DNA from: Pseudonocardia sp. MH-G8
Lineage (GTDB): Bacteria > Actinomycetota > Actinomycetes > Mycobacteriales > Pseudonocardiaceae
Assembly (NCBI RefSeq): GCF_002262885.1
Contig: NZ_NKYF01000003.1
Span: 124,001-188,000, forward strand
Length of the DNA stretch: 64,000 nt
Direction: 5' to 3'
The first letter of the stretch is position 1. Every line of letters starts with the position of its first letter. The translations under genes and the position numbers were made by a program. The notes beneath the pieces were generated by a model. It was given only the letters and a program-made list of their open reading frames with translations. It did not search any database and was not told the DNA's origin. Positions 41,677-50,984 of the stretch are shown here, piece after piece.

Positions 41677-43679
41677 CCCTTCACAGCACCTGCTGTCAGC
41701 CCCTCGGTCAAGAACCGCTGACCGAACGCGTACATGAGCACGACCGGGATGCTGATGAGCAGCGACGCCGCCGCCAGCTGGCCGTGCGGCACCACGTCAC
41801 CGAAGATCATCGACTGCATGCCGACCGGCAGGGTCCTGTACTCGTTGCGGGTGATGAACACGAACGCGAAGAGGAACTCGTTCCACGCGTTCGTCAGCGT
41901 GAACAGGGCGACCGCCAGCAGGCCCGGCTTGGCCAGCGGCAGCACGATCCGCACGAACGCGCCGAGCCGCGTGCAGCCGTCGACCAGCGCCGACTCCTCC
42001 AGTTCGGCCGGGATCGACTTGAAGTAGCCCACCAGCAGCCACGTCGCGAACGGCAGCGTGAACGTGGGGTAGGTGACCACCAGCGACCACAGGGAGTCGT
42101 TCAGGCCGATCCCGCTCATCATCTGGTAGAGCGGGATGAACAGCAGCGCGCCCGGCATCACGTAGGTGAGCAGGATCGTCACCGTGAAGCTCTCCGAGCC
42201 GCGGAACTTCAGCCGCGCCAGCGCGTAGCCCGCGAGCGCGGCGCAGATCAGGGCGATCAGCGTGGACGCCCCGGCCACCAGGATGGTGTTGAGGTACCAG
42301 GTGCCGAACGCCCGGCCCGAGAAGAGATTCGTGAACTGCTCGGTGCTCCACGGGGTGGGCCACAGCTCGTTGGTGCGCATGACGATCTGGGAGTCCGACT
42401 TGAACGCCGTGACCGTCATCCAGTACAGCGGGGCGAGCACGAACAGCAGCAACCCCGTGAGCGCGAGCCCCGAGCTGACCCCGTTCACCCACCGGGCCGC
42501 CCGCTGGTTGCCGCGCGCGGCCAAGGTGGACACGGTGCGTCCGACGACGGCGGAGATCAGCACGAACACGCCCAGTACGAGGGCGGCCTTCCAGACGATG
42601 TGCGGCGACGACCACACCAGCAGCAGCGTGGAGACGGCGACGACGACCCACGGCATCGCCTTGCGCTGCGCCGGGGTGAGCCGGCTGCGCCCGGTGTCGC
42701 CGGTACCGGGCCCGTCGCTGCGGCGCATCAGCCGCACGAGGAACAGCACGAGGATGCCGACGATCGGCAGCATCACCAGCGTCACCGCCGCACCCGCGCC
42801 CAGCTGCAACTGCTGGATGGCCTTGGAGTAGGCCACCATCACGTACGGGGCCGTGGCGTTGCCGGGCCCGCCCTGGGTCATCAGCCAGATCAGGTCGAAG
42901 TTGTTGAACGTCCAGATGGACGACAGCAGCACCGTCACGATCATGACGTGGCGCAGGCCGGGCAGGGTGACGTGCCGGAAGCGCTGCCACGGCGACGCGC
43001 CGTCCACCATGGCGGCCTCGTAGAGGCCGCTGTCGATGGCCTTGAGCCCCGCGAGGAAGGTCACCGTGAAGAACGGGATGCCCTTCCAGACGTTGACCAG
43101 GATGACCGCGGGCATCGCGAGCTCGGGGTTGGACAACCACTCGGCGGGCCAGCTGTCGACGAGCCCGATCGCGGCGAGCGCGGGCCCGATCCCCGTGGCG
43201 GTGAACACGGTGTTGACGCTGCCGAAGATCGGGTCGAACAGCGCCCGCCAGGTGAAGGCCGTGACCACCGTGGGCACCACCCACGGCAGCAGGATGATCC
43301 CGGCGAGGACCGCCCGGCCACGGCGCATGTGGTGCAGCATCAGCGCCGCGATGAGCCCGAGGGTCACCTTGAAGATCTCGGCGTACGCGGTGAAGACGAA
43401 CGAGTTGAGCACACCGGTGTGGAACACCGGGTCGTCGATCAGGGCGGTGAAGTTGTCCAGCCCGACGAAGACCGTCTCCGCCCCGTGCCGCTCCGTGGTG
43501 CTGGTGATCATCGAGCTGACGATCGGGAACAGGATCAGCGCCGCGATGAGGAGACCGGTGGGTGCGAGGAACGCCGCGGCGAGCCGCCAGTCGCGCCCGA
43601 ACCGCCGCTGGCTGTCGCTGAGCGCGGGCGATGTCGCCGACGCCGGCCGAGCGGCCGGCTTCGGCCGCAGGATGGTCAC
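41673..43679 (-). CDS. fused MalF-MalG carbohydrate ABC transporter permease
   Basis: This 668-residue protein is two permeases in one chain. The N-terminal half (about 1-310) is MalF-like with EAAMVDGASPWQRFRHVTLP. The C-terminal half (about 375-668) is MalG-like with EESALVDGCTRLGAFVRIVL. The linker (about 310-380) includes a charged segment (DGPGTGDTGRSRLTPAQRKA) and two extra hydrophobic helices. CUT1 permeases are usually separate genes, as in the two other CUT1 systems of this window. It overlaps the binding-protein stop and the IclR start by ATGA. Confidence 0.92.
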   Translation of the reverse strand: MTILRPKPAARPASATSPALSDSQRRFGRDWRLAAAFLAPTGLLIAALILFPIVSSMITSTTERHGAETVFVGLDNFTALIDDPVFHTGVLNSFVFTAYAEIFKVTLGLIAALMLHHMRRGRAVLAGIILLPWVVPTVVTAFTWRALFDPIFGSVNTVFTATGIGPALAAIGLVDSWPAEWLSNPELAMPAVILVNVWKGIPFFTVTFLAGLKAIDSGLYEAAMVDGASPWQRFRHVTLPGLRHVMIVTVLLSSIWTFNNFDLIWLMTQGGPGNATAPYVMVAYSKAIQQLQLGAGAAVTLVMLPIVGILVLFLVRLMRRSDGPGTGDTGRSRLTPAQRKAMPWVVVAVSTLLLVWSSPHIVWKAALVLGVFVLISAVVGRTVSTLAARGNQRAARWVNGVSSGLALTGLLLFVLAPLYWMTVTAFKSDSQIVMRTNELWPTPWSTEQFTNLFSGRAFGTWYLNTILVAGASTLIALICAALAGYALARLKFRGSESFTVTILLTYVMPGALLFIPLYQMMSGIGLNDSLWSLVVTYPTFTLPFATWLLVGYFKSIPAELEESALVDGCTRLGAFVRIVLPLAKPGLLAVALFTLTNAWNEFLFAFVFITRNEYRTLPVGMQSMIFGDVVPHGQLAAASLLISIPVVLMYAFGQRFLTEGLTAGAVKG

Positions 43680-45106
43680 TGCCGGTACCCCTGCTGCTCG
43701 AAGATCTGGACGATGCGGTCGTGGGTGGTGGCCACGGCCTGCGCCGCCGGGGTGCCCTGGATGACCGCCTGCATCATGTCGGTCAGCAGGTAGGCGGCCA
43801 CGGCGGCCTGCTCGCCGGGGCTCGGGGGCTGGGGGAACGAGTAGCCGGTCTTGGTGGTCAGCGGGATCGGCGTCCTGGTCTGTTCGCGGATCGCCGCGTA
43901 GGCGGGGTCACCGCTGGTGTAGTACGGGTCGGAGTCCCACACCTTGTCCCACGACGGGTTGACCAGGCAGGGCGCCTCCTTCGCGACGCCGAGCAGGGCG
44001 GACCCGCTGACCATGAACTTCGCCACCTGCTTGGCCAGGTCGGGGTTCTTCGCGCCCTTGAACACGACGAACGAGTTCGACGAGCCGAACGCGATCGGGA
44101 TGTCGGTGGCCGGACCGATGGCCCCGTTGAACGGGTGCGTGTTCTCGTAGACCGGGTTGCCCTTGGTCTTCGAGTCGGCGTAGATGCTGTACTGGTTGTT
44201 GGTGAGGCCGATGATGCCCGCGAGGTAGTTCTCGTTGTTCCCGGTGTCGGTCCAGGCCTCGATCCCGGGCGGCAGCATGGGCTCGTACTTCGGGTTCGTG
44301 TAGATGTCGCCGATGAACGAGACGGCCTCGACGGTCTCGGGCGAGTTGAAGACCACCTTCTGCCCGGTGTTGTCCGCGATCGCCCCGCCGTAGGCGTTGA
44401 TGACGGACTCGATGAACCCGTTGGCGTCGCCGGAACGGTTGATCGTGATGCCCCACCCGAAACGCCGCTGGGCCGCGTCGGAGACCGCCAGCGCGTTGTC
44501 GCGCAGCTCTTCCCAGGTGTAGGTGGGCTTGAGCGGGATCCCCTTCTCGGTGTACCAGTCCTTGCGCAGGAACATCCCGGCGGCGATGAAGTGGTAGGGG
44601 ATCGCGTACCAGCGCCCGTCGAACACGCAGAAGTTGGAGGCCTCTGTCGCCGGCTCGCCGTAGAGCGCCTTCATCTCCTCGACCACGTCGGTGAGGTCGG
44701 TGAGGTCGCCGAGGTTCTGCAGCTGACCGACGAACCGCTCGTCGTTCATGAACGCCAGGTCGCGGGCGGTGCCGGCCTTCACCTCGGCGTCCATCTTGGC
44801 GACCATGTCCCCGGCGTCGCCCGACACCAGGTCGTTCTGCACGGTGGTGCCGGTGGCCTGCGCAAACGCCTGGAGCGACCGGTCGAGCGCCGCGTTGGCG
44901 GCGTCGGAGTAGAGCTTCTGCGAGAGCATCCCCACCGAGCCGCCGCGGTAGGACGCGGCGGCGTCGAGGATCTCCTGCGGGACCTGGACGTCCACCGGCG
45001 GCGGCGCGGGCGGGCCACCGCCGCACGCCGTGAGGCCCACCGCGCCCATGGCGCTCATTCCCAGGAACTTGCGCCTCGACCAGACGGGCTGGATCCGCTG
45101 TGCCAT
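43676..45106 (-). CDS. carbohydrate ABC transporter substrate-binding lipoprotein
   Basis: This protein of about 476 residues has a Tat-type signal (WSRRKFLGMSAMGAVGLTAC) that is also a lipobox, so it is probably exported folded and lipid-anchored. The body fits extracellular solute-binding family 1 (for example FDGRWYAIPYHFIAAGMFLR). ATG at 45106 has GGGAGGAG upstream; GTG at 45112 is less likely. It heads the operon that continues with the fused permease, IclR, RraA, the enolase-superfamily enzyme and the Udh-like protein. A uronate oligomer or sugar acid is a plausible ligand. Confidence 0.92.
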   Translation of the reverse strand: MAQRIQPVWSRRKFLGMSAMGAVGLTACGGGPPAPPPVDVQVPQEILDAAASYRGGSVGMLSQKLYSDAANAALDRSLQAFAQATGTTVQNDLVSGDAGDMVAKMDAEVKAGTARDLAFMNDERFVGQLQNLGDLTDLTDVVEEMKALYGEPATEASNFCVFDGRWYAIPYHFIAAGMFLRKDWYTEKGIPLKPTYTWEELRDNALAVSDAAQRRFGWGITINRSGDANGFIESVINAYGGAIADNTGQKVVFNSPETVEAVSFIGDIYTNPKYEPMLPPGIEAWTDTGNNENYLAGIIGLTNNQYSIYADSKTKGNPVYENTHPFNGAIGPATDIPIAFGSSNSFVVFKGAKNPDLAKQVAKFMVSGSALLGVAKEAPCLVNPSWDKVWDSDPYYTSGDPAYAAIREQTRTPIPLTTKTGYSFPQPPSPGEQAAVAAYLLTDMMQAVIQGTPAAQAVATTHDRIVQIFEQQGYRQ

Positions 45107-45310
45107 GACCACTCCTCCCGCGTCCGCTCTCGGGACGCGTGCCGACGGGGCGACGTTGCAACCGACGGGGGGCCGGGAGGCTCAGCGCCTCCCCTCCTCG
45201 TGCGAGGACGGGCCGTGACGGCCCGCAGAGCAGCAACTTCCGGCCCCCTTGCCGGGGAAAGCGCTGCGTTTTCGTGCTGTGGAACGGACTACGCAAAATC
45301 GTTCTGTCTA

Positions 45311-45327
45311 GCGGAACGTCCTTCCGC
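45311..45327. promoter_or_regulatory. inverted repeat, candidate IclR operator
   Basis: GCGGAA (45311-45316) and TTCCGC (45322-45327) flank a five-base spacer about 205 bases upstream of the binding-protein start. A GGAACG half-site also lies at about 45283. IclR-type proteins often bind GGAAC/GTTCC-type repeats. The rest of the 270-base gap (45107-45376) has no gene; GC-rich short repeats (GGGAGGCTCAGCGCCTCCC) suggest a hairpin in the leader. Confidence 0.4.
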
Positions 45328-45376
45328 GTAGTGCGACGCGGGTCACACTAGGAGGGCCGCGAGCACCTGTCAACGG

Positions 45377-46504
45377 TTACTCCTCAGATGTGCGGACACC
45401 GGGCATTCCGTCGAACAGCCCCGTCCCGCCACGGGGACGCCACAGCGGCACCCCCGGCTCGTCGGCAGGGTCGAGGTCGACGACCGCGCCCCGCTCGGCC
45501 GAATCCAGCGCACCGAGGACGATCCGCATGTTCGTGACGCTCTGGGCCACCGTTCCGACCACGTTCCCGCCGTGGCGCACGGCGTCGGAGAAATCGCAGA
45601 GCTCGCCGTAGTAGCCGTTGTCGATGCCGGTGAACACGTCGGTGCGGGTGCTGCCGTCCGCGCGCACCAGCGTGACGCGCCGCTGCGCCTCCGGGCCGGA
45701 CAGCACGAGCACACCCTCGCTGCCGTAGAGGCGCATGTCGTTCGGCTCCGCCGGCACCGGGATCTCCGAGTAGCACGCCGTGTAGTTGCCGATCGCGCCG
45801 GACGCGAAGGTCAGGTTGAGCGTGAGGTCCGACGGGGAGTCGATCGTGCTGTTCGCCCACTGCACCCCGCCGTGCACGCCCAACGCGTCGCCGCAGAGCA
45901 TCCGGATCTGCGCGATGTCGTGCACACCCGCGTCGAGGTGCACCCCGCCGCGGTACTGCGGCCGCTGCCGCCACGGGGTACTGCTGAACCCGCCCTCCCG
46001 CGGCACCGACTGCCCGGCACGCCGGTAGGCCATCAGGTGCAGCTTGCCGATCGCGCCGTCGTCGAGCAGCGCGCGGGCGTGGCGGATGTCGTCGCGGTAG
46101 AAGTAGTTCTCCCCCACGAGCACCACCCGGTCGGCGAACTCGTCCTCGAGTGCGAGGAACGCCCTGGCCTGCTCCTCGTCGGTGCCCGTGGGCTTCTCGC
46201 AGAGCAGGTGCTTGCCGGCCGCGAGCGCGTCGCGCGCGATCCCGTACAGCAACGGGATCGGCACCGAGACCAGCACGGCGTCGACGTCGTCACGGGCCAG
46301 CAGCTCGCGGTGGTCGGTGTGGTGACGCGACCTGTCGACCTCGCTGTACGCCGCGAACCGGGCCGCCTGCTCGGGCGAGGGCTCGGCGAACGCCGTGACG
46401 ACGAACCGGTCGGGCATCCGGCGCAGCGCCGGCCAGTGCAGCTGTTCCACGGCCAGCCCGGTGCCGATCACGCCCAGCCGGAGCGGAGCCTCGTTCACTG
46501 CCAT
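45377..46504 (-). CDS. Gfo/Idh/MocA-family oxidoreductase
   Basis: This 375-residue enzyme has an N-terminal Rossmann domain (LRLGVIGTGLAVEQLHWPAL) and the family motif HLLCEKPTGTD, in which Lys-Pro lies next to the nicotinamide. A C-terminal substrate domain follows, with LDAGVHDIAQIRMLCG. Members oxidise or reduce sugars, inositols and sugar acids with NAD(P). It follows the FadR-type regulator by 57 bases and lies between the two sugar-acid clusters. Substrate unknown, but a sugar or sugar acid handled by these clusters is likely. Confidence 0.92.
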   Translation of the reverse strand: MAVNEAPLRLGVIGTGLAVEQLHWPALRRMPDRFVVTAFAEPSPEQAARFAAYSEVDRSRHHTDHRELLARDDVDAVLVSVPIPLLYGIARDALAAGKHLLCEKPTGTDEEQARAFLALEDEFADRVVLVGENYFYRDDIRHARALLDDGAIGKLHLMAYRRAGQSVPREGGFSSTPWRQRPQYRGGVHLDAGVHDIAQIRMLCGDALGVHGGVQWANSTIDSPSDLTLNLTFASGAIGNYTACYSEIPVPAEPNDMRLYGSEGVLVLSGPEAQRRVTLVRADGSTRTDVFTGIDNGYYGELCDFSDAVRHGGNVVGTVAQSVTNMRIVLGALDSAERGAVVDLDPADEPGVPLWRPRGGTGLFDGMPGVRTSEE

Positions 46505-46561
46505 GCTCTCCCGTCCTCATCATCGGTTCCGGAAAACGCCGGCCGGCGTGCCACTCGGCCG

Positions 46562-47338
46562 CTACTGGCTGCTGACGCTGCTCGCGCGCCCTTCCTGGCG
46601 CGTGGACGCGCGCTTGGTCTGCTGTTCCTTCGCCGCGAGGATCGGGGAGTTGGCCAGCAGGTGGGCGCGCATCACCTCGCGCGCCGCGTCCGGGTCCCGC
46701 GCCTCCAGCGCGGCGAAGACCTCCGCGTGCGCCCGGGTGGCGCTGTGCAGGCTGTCCGAGCTCGCCTGGTTGGTGATCCGCCGGCTCGCGGTGCCCAGCC
46801 ACCGGGCCGAGTGCATGATCCGGTCGAGGATCCGGTTGTTCGCGGCCCGGCAGATCTCCATGTGGAACTCGTGGTCGACCTCGAGGTAGGCCTCGGGGTC
46901 GTCCTCGAGCCCCGCCATCCGGTCGAGCTCGGCCCGCAGCCGGGCCAGCGTCTCGTCGGTGATGCCGACGGCGGCCTTCGCCGCCAGTTCCGGCTCCAGC
47001 AGCACCCGCACCTGGAGCAGCTCCTGGAGCAGCTCGTCGACGAGCTCCTCGGGCAGCCACTCGACCAGCAGGGGACTCAGGTAGTCCCACTCGGAGGTCG
47101 GCCGGACCGTGACCCGCCGCCCCTGCGCGATGTCCACGATGTCGAGCGACGCGAGGATTTTGAGCGTCTCGCGCGCCACCACCCGGGAGACCCCGAACTC
47201 CCGGGAGATGTCCAGCTCAGAGGGTGCTTTGCCCTCCTCGATCTCACCGCTGACGATGCGCCGGGTCAGGTGAGCGGCCACCTGCACCGGGAGAGTCCGG
47301 ACCTTGACAGCATCCGCCGACTCTTGTCTCCTGTGCAT
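46562..47338 (-). CDS. GntR/FadR-family transcriptional regulator
   Basis: This 258-residue regulator has an N-terminal GntR winged helix (VQVAAHLTRRIVSGEIEEGK through ISREFGVSRVVARETLKILA) and a helical FCD effector domain with the metal-binding pattern Asp-x3-His in YLEVDHEFHMEICRAANNRI. Such regulators bind carboxylates and sugar acids such as gluconate, galactonate and uronates. It is divergent from the seven-gene operon at 47478-54541 and is its probable regulator. A TATAAG box 8 bases upstream suggests a leaderless mRNA. Confidence 0.92.
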   Translation of the reverse strand: MHRRQESADAVKVRTLPVQVAAHLTRRIVSGEIEEGKAPSELDISREFGVSRVVARETLKILASLDIVDIAQGRRVTVRPTSEWDYLSPLLVEWLPEELVDELLQELLQVRVLLEPELAAKAAVGITDETLARLRAELDRMAGLEDDPEAYLEVDHEFHMEICRAANNRILDRIMHSARWLGTASRRITNQASSDSLHSATRAHAEVFAALEARDPDAAREVMRAHLLANSPILAAKEQQTKRASTRQEGRASSVSSQ

Positions 47339-47346
47339 GTCATCAG

Positions 47347-47352
47347 CTTATA
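47347..47352 (-). promoter_or_regulatory. -10 box TATAAG of the FadR-type regulator
   Basis: On the minus strand TATAAG lies 8 bases upstream of the ATG at 47338. The surrounding bases (TTGTCCTATAAGCTGATGAC) contain GTC and GAC half-sites, so the regulator may bind over its own promoter. Confidence 0.45.
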
Positions 47353-47477
47353 GGACAAGTTCCCGTTCTCAACCCCGCCGCACCGAAAAACTCCTGGTCC
47401 GCGGGCGTGAGGAGTTCCTCCCTGGCGGTTCATCACCGCCATCCCTGCCAGCGTCGGCGACCCGAGGGGAGAGCACT

Positions 47478-48749
47478 GTGGACACGAAGGCCGTGAGCTC
47501 GTTCCGGGAACCGGAGGCGGTGCGCGAGCACCTCGCCGACATCCTCGACTTCTGGCTGGACGCACGCGACGAGCGCCACGGGGGATACACCTCCCAGGTC
47601 CGCTCCGACACCACGGTGCACGACCGGAGCACGAGGCACCTCGTCGCGAGCGCGCGCTTCGTCGTGCAGTTCTCGCTCGGGGCTCTGCACGACGCCGGGG
47701 CACGTTTCCGGAACGCCGCCGCAGAGGCGCTCGAGTTCCTCACCCGCGTGCACCGCGACCGACGCAACGGCGGCTACCACTGGGTCCTGCGGGTGACCGA
47801 CGACGGGTTCGAGGTCGCGGACTCCCGCAAGCAGACCTACGGACACGCCTTCGTGCTCCTCGCCGGGGCCACGGCGACGAGCGCCGGCGTGCCCGGAGGG
47901 CGGGAGCTCCTCGACGAGGCCCGCGCGATCTGCGAGGAGAAGCTGCTCGGGGCGCAGGGTCTCGCCGTCAACACCGTCAGCGCCGACTGGACCGAGGTGT
48001 CGCCCTACCGCGGGCAGAACGCGAACATGCACCTCTGCGAGGCGTTCCTCGCCGCCTACGACGCGACCGGAGACCCGGGCGACCTGCACCGCGCCTACCG
48101 CATCGCGGACGCCATCGCGCGCCGGATCCCCACCGGGATCGGCGGGTTCGTGTGGGAGAACTACCGGGAGGACTGGTCGCCGGACTGGGCGGAGGCGCCC
48201 CGCGACCTCGGGAGCGTCGAGAGCGCGTTCGGGATCTCGCCCGGGCACCAGGTCGAGTGGGCGAAGCTGCTCGGGATCCTCGCCCGCCACGACCCGGCGG
48301 AGTGGCTGCTGCCGCAAGCGGTGCACCTGCACCGGTTGGCGTGGGACCACGGCTGGGAACGCGAGCACGGCGGCTTCGTGAGCGGCCTGCGCCGCGACCT
48401 GTCCGTCAGCCACCGGGAGCCCGCGTACTGGGCGCCCGCGGAGGCGATCGGCGCGGCCGCCGTTCTGCAGGAGCGCACCGGTGACGAGGGCTACCGGACC
48501 TACTCCGACCGCGCGTGGGAGCACGCGCTGACGCACCTGGTGGACCACGAGCACGGCGGGTGGTTCACCGCTCCCGCCCCGCGGAGCGAGCGCCACGACT
48601 TCCGCAAGGGCGACGCCTTCGAACCCGACTACCACTCGGCCGGCGCGTGCGCGGAGACCCTGCGCTCGCGGTCCGGCCGGATCCAGTTGCAAGGGCAGGT
48701 GAAAGGCCTCGACGAGGAGGTCCCCATGAGAGGTGCGCACCATGTCTAG
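47478..48749 (+). CDS. N-acylglucosamine 2-epimerase (AGE)-family protein
   Basis: This 423-residue protein fits the AGE family of (alpha/alpha)6 barrels, which interconvert aldoses and ketoses or N-acyl-hexosamines, for example mannose isomerase and YihS. Barrel motifs include DARDERHGGYTSQVRSD, KQTYGHAFVLLAG, RGQNANMHLCEAFLAA and ISPGHQVEWAKLL, whose His residues are the candidate catalytic bases. GTG at 47478 follows GAGGGGAGAG. It starts the right-hand operon and its end overlaps the binding-protein start by 8 bases. The last 25 residues look like a non-conserved tail. Confidence 0.88.
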   Translation: MDTKAVSSFREPEAVREHLADILDFWLDARDERHGGYTSQVRSDTTVHDRSTRHLVASARFVVQFSLGALHDAGARFRNAAAEALEFLTRVHRDRRNGGYHWVLRVTDDGFEVADSRKQTYGHAFVLLAGATATSAGVPGGRELLDEARAICEEKLLGAQGLAVNTVSADWTEVSPYRGQNANMHLCEAFLAAYDATGDPGDLHRAYRIADAIARRIPTGIGGFVWENYREDWSPDWAEAPRDLGSVESAFGISPGHQVEWAKLLGILARHDPAEWLLPQAVHLHRLAWDHGWEREHGGFVSGLRRDLSVSHREPAYWAPAEAIGAAAVLQERTGDEGYRTYSDRAWEHALTHLVDHEHGGWFTAPAPRSERHDFRKGDAFEPDYHSAGACAETLRSRSGRIQLQGQVKGLDEEVPMRGAHHV

Positions 48750-50043
48750 TGCCCTGAGCCGACGTCGTTTCCTCGGTGGCTCGCTCGCGCTCGCCGCAGG
48801 CGCTGCGGCCGGGCCGTTCCTGACCGCGTGCGGGGGTGGCGACTCGGGCGGGAAGGTCACGGAGATCAACGCCCTGCTCGTCACCGGCGGCGACCGCTAC
48901 CCCGCCTACTGGGAGAAGGTCACGTCCGCGTTCACGCAGCAGACGGGGATCACGGTCACCTACGACCTGCTCCAGTTCACGCCGCTCACGTCCAAGGAGA
49001 TCACGCTCGCTGCGGCGCGGAGCACCCAGTACGACGTCTACAGCACCCACACCGCGCAGATCGGCGCCTTCTTCCCGCACTTCGAGCCGCTCAACAACCA
49101 CTTCGACGCGGCCGACCTCGAGGACTTCTTCCCGGTCGCCCTCAAGTACATGACCAACCCCGCCAACGGGGAGCTGGCGGCGATCCCGCGCAACATGGAC
49201 TCGCGCACGCAGTACTACCGCAAGGACCTCTACGAGGCCGCCGGCGTCGCGCCGGCGACCACGTGGGATGAGCTCGTCGCCGTCGGGCAGCAGCTCACCC
49301 GCGGTGGCCAGTTCGGCCTGGTACTCCCGGGACAGGGCGACCCCGCCCAGCGCCAGTTCGCCGACTTCCTGTGGCAGGCCGGCGGCGACTGGCTCGACGA
49401 GGGCAACAACGTCACGTTCAACTCCCCGGCGGGCGTCGAGGCGCTCACGTTCTACCGCGACCTGATCCAGCGCCACCGGATCACCCCTGCCGACGTCGTC
49501 ACGTACCAGTGGAACGAGAACTCCGCCGGCTTCACGAACGGCACGTGCGCGGCGGTGTTCGACTGGCCGGGGGCGTACGCGAGCTTCGGCGACCCGGCAC
49601 TGTCCGCCGTCAGCGGGTCGTTCGCGACGGCGCCGATGCCCGCCCACAAGACCGCGACCTCCTGCGCGATCTCGCACGGCCTCGCCATTAACAAGTACTC
49701 GCGGAAGAAGGACGCCGCCGCGGACTTCCTCCGGTTCACCGTCACCCCGGACGCCCTGGTCGACCAGTACGCGGAGTTCAAGAACTACCCGAGCCGGATG
49801 TCCACGGCCGACCAGGTGATCGGGCAGGTGCAGGGAATGGAGCAGCAGTGGCTGTCCGACCTGCGCACCACGATCGAGAACGGCAAGGAGTGGCCGAAGG
49901 TGCCGGGCTTCGACAAGGTCTCCACCGTCGTCCAGACCGCCGTCCAGAACGCCCTGAGCGACCAGATGACCCCGCAGGCCGCCCTCGACGCCGCCGCTGA
50001 GGAGAGCAGGCGGATCCTGCAGCAGGCCGGGGCGCTGCGCTGA
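48742..50043 (+). CDS. carbohydrate ABC transporter substrate-binding lipoprotein
   Basis: This 433-residue family 1 receptor has a Tat-like start (SRRRFLGGSLALAAGAAAGP) and a lipobox ending LTAC. The body includes AAIPRNMDSRTQYYRKDLYE and PGAYASFGDPALS, typical of CUT1 receptors. ATG at 48742 has GAGAGG 9 bases upstream; GTG at 48733 is in frame but lacks a site. It overlaps the AGE gene and its stop overlaps the permease ATG by one base. Confidence 0.92.
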   Translation: MSSALSRRRFLGGSLALAAGAAAGPFLTACGGGDSGGKVTEINALLVTGGDRYPAYWEKVTSAFTQQTGITVTYDLLQFTPLTSKEITLAAARSTQYDVYSTHTAQIGAFFPHFEPLNNHFDAADLEDFFPVALKYMTNPANGELAAIPRNMDSRTQYYRKDLYEAAGVAPATTWDELVAVGQQLTRGGQFGLVLPGQGDPAQRQFADFLWQAGGDWLDEGNNVTFNSPAGVEALTFYRDLIQRHRITPADVVTYQWNENSAGFTNGTCAAVFDWPGAYASFGDPALSAVSGSFATAPMPAHKTATSCAISHGLAINKYSRKKDAAADFLRFTVTPDALVDQYAEFKNYPSRMSTADQVIGQVQGMEQQWLSDLRTTIENGKEWPKVPGFDKVSTVVQTAVQNALSDQMTPQAALDAAAEESRRILQQAGALR

Positions 50044-50984
50044 TGACGGCGACCACACAGAGAGCCCGCCCGCGAGCGCCCGCGCCACGGCGCACGCAGG
50101 GCACGCCGCAGTGGCTCACCGGCTACACCCTGGCAGCCCCCGCGTTGCTGCTGATGCTGGTGATCTTCCTGTACCCGCTCGGCCACTCGTTCGTGATGAG
50201 CTTCTTCCGCTGGGACCTGAACACGACGGAGAGCCCCTTCGTCGGTCTCGGCAACTACCTGGACCTGTTCGCCGGGAGCGCGTTCCCGCAGACGCTGCGC
50301 AACCAGATGGTCTTCACCGTGGCGTCGCTCGTCATCGAGGTGGTCGGCGGCATGGCCATCGCCGTGCTGCTGAACAGCAAGCTGCGCGGGCTGCGACCCG
50401 CCCGCACGTTGCTGCTCATCCCGCCGATGGTCGCGCCGGCCGTGGTCGGGCTCAACTTCCGCTGGCTCTTCAACGAGCAGTACGGGCTGATCGACGCCGT
50501 GCTCGTCCGGCTCGGGCTGCCGGCGATCCCGTGGCTCTCCGACCCCTGGTGGGCGCTGGTCTCGGTGATCATCGCCAGCGCGTGGCAGAACACGCCGCTG
50601 CTGGTACTGCTGTTCCTCGCCGGGCTCCAGGCGATCCCCAAGGAGCCGCTCGAGGCCGCCGCCGTCGACGGGGCGTCGGCCTGGCGCACCTTCTGGTCGA
50701 TCGTTCTGCCGCTGATGCGGCCGGTCGTCGTGATCGCGCTGATGATCCGGATCATCGACCTGTTCCGGACGTTCGACGTGGTCTGGCTCATGACCCAGGG
50801 TGGCCCGGGCAACGCCTCGAACCTGCTCACCGTGGAGGCCTACAAGCTCGCGTTCCAGAGCGTCGACTTCGGGCACGCGGCCGCGGTGTCGTACGTGGCG
50901 CTCGTCCTCTCGCTGATGGTGCTGGCACTCCTCTACGGCATCCCCTGGCTCGCCGCGCGGAGGTCGGTGAAATGGCAGAGTTGA
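50043..50984 (+). CDS. carbohydrate ABC transporter permease, MalF type
   Basis: This 313-residue membrane protein has a basic cytoplasmic N-terminus and six predicted helices. The EAA loop is EAAAVDGASAWRTFWSIVLP near residue 205. It forms the pore with the next gene. Start and stop overlaps on both sides indicate tight translational coupling within the right-hand sugar-acid operon. Confidence 0.94.
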   Translation: MTATTQRARPRAPAPRRTQGTPQWLTGYTLAAPALLLMLVIFLYPLGHSFVMSFFRWDLNTTESPFVGLGNYLDLFAGSAFPQTLRNQMVFTVASLVIEVVGGMAIAVLLNSKLRGLRPARTLLLIPPMVAPAVVGLNFRWLFNEQYGLIDAVLVRLGLPAIPWLSDPWWALVSVIIASAWQNTPLLVLLFLAGLQAIPKEPLEAAAVDGASAWRTFWSIVLPLMRPVVVIALMIRIIDLFRTFDVVWLMTQGGPGNASNLLTVEAYKLAFQSVDFGHAAAVSYVALVLSLMVLALLYGIPWLAARRSVKWQS

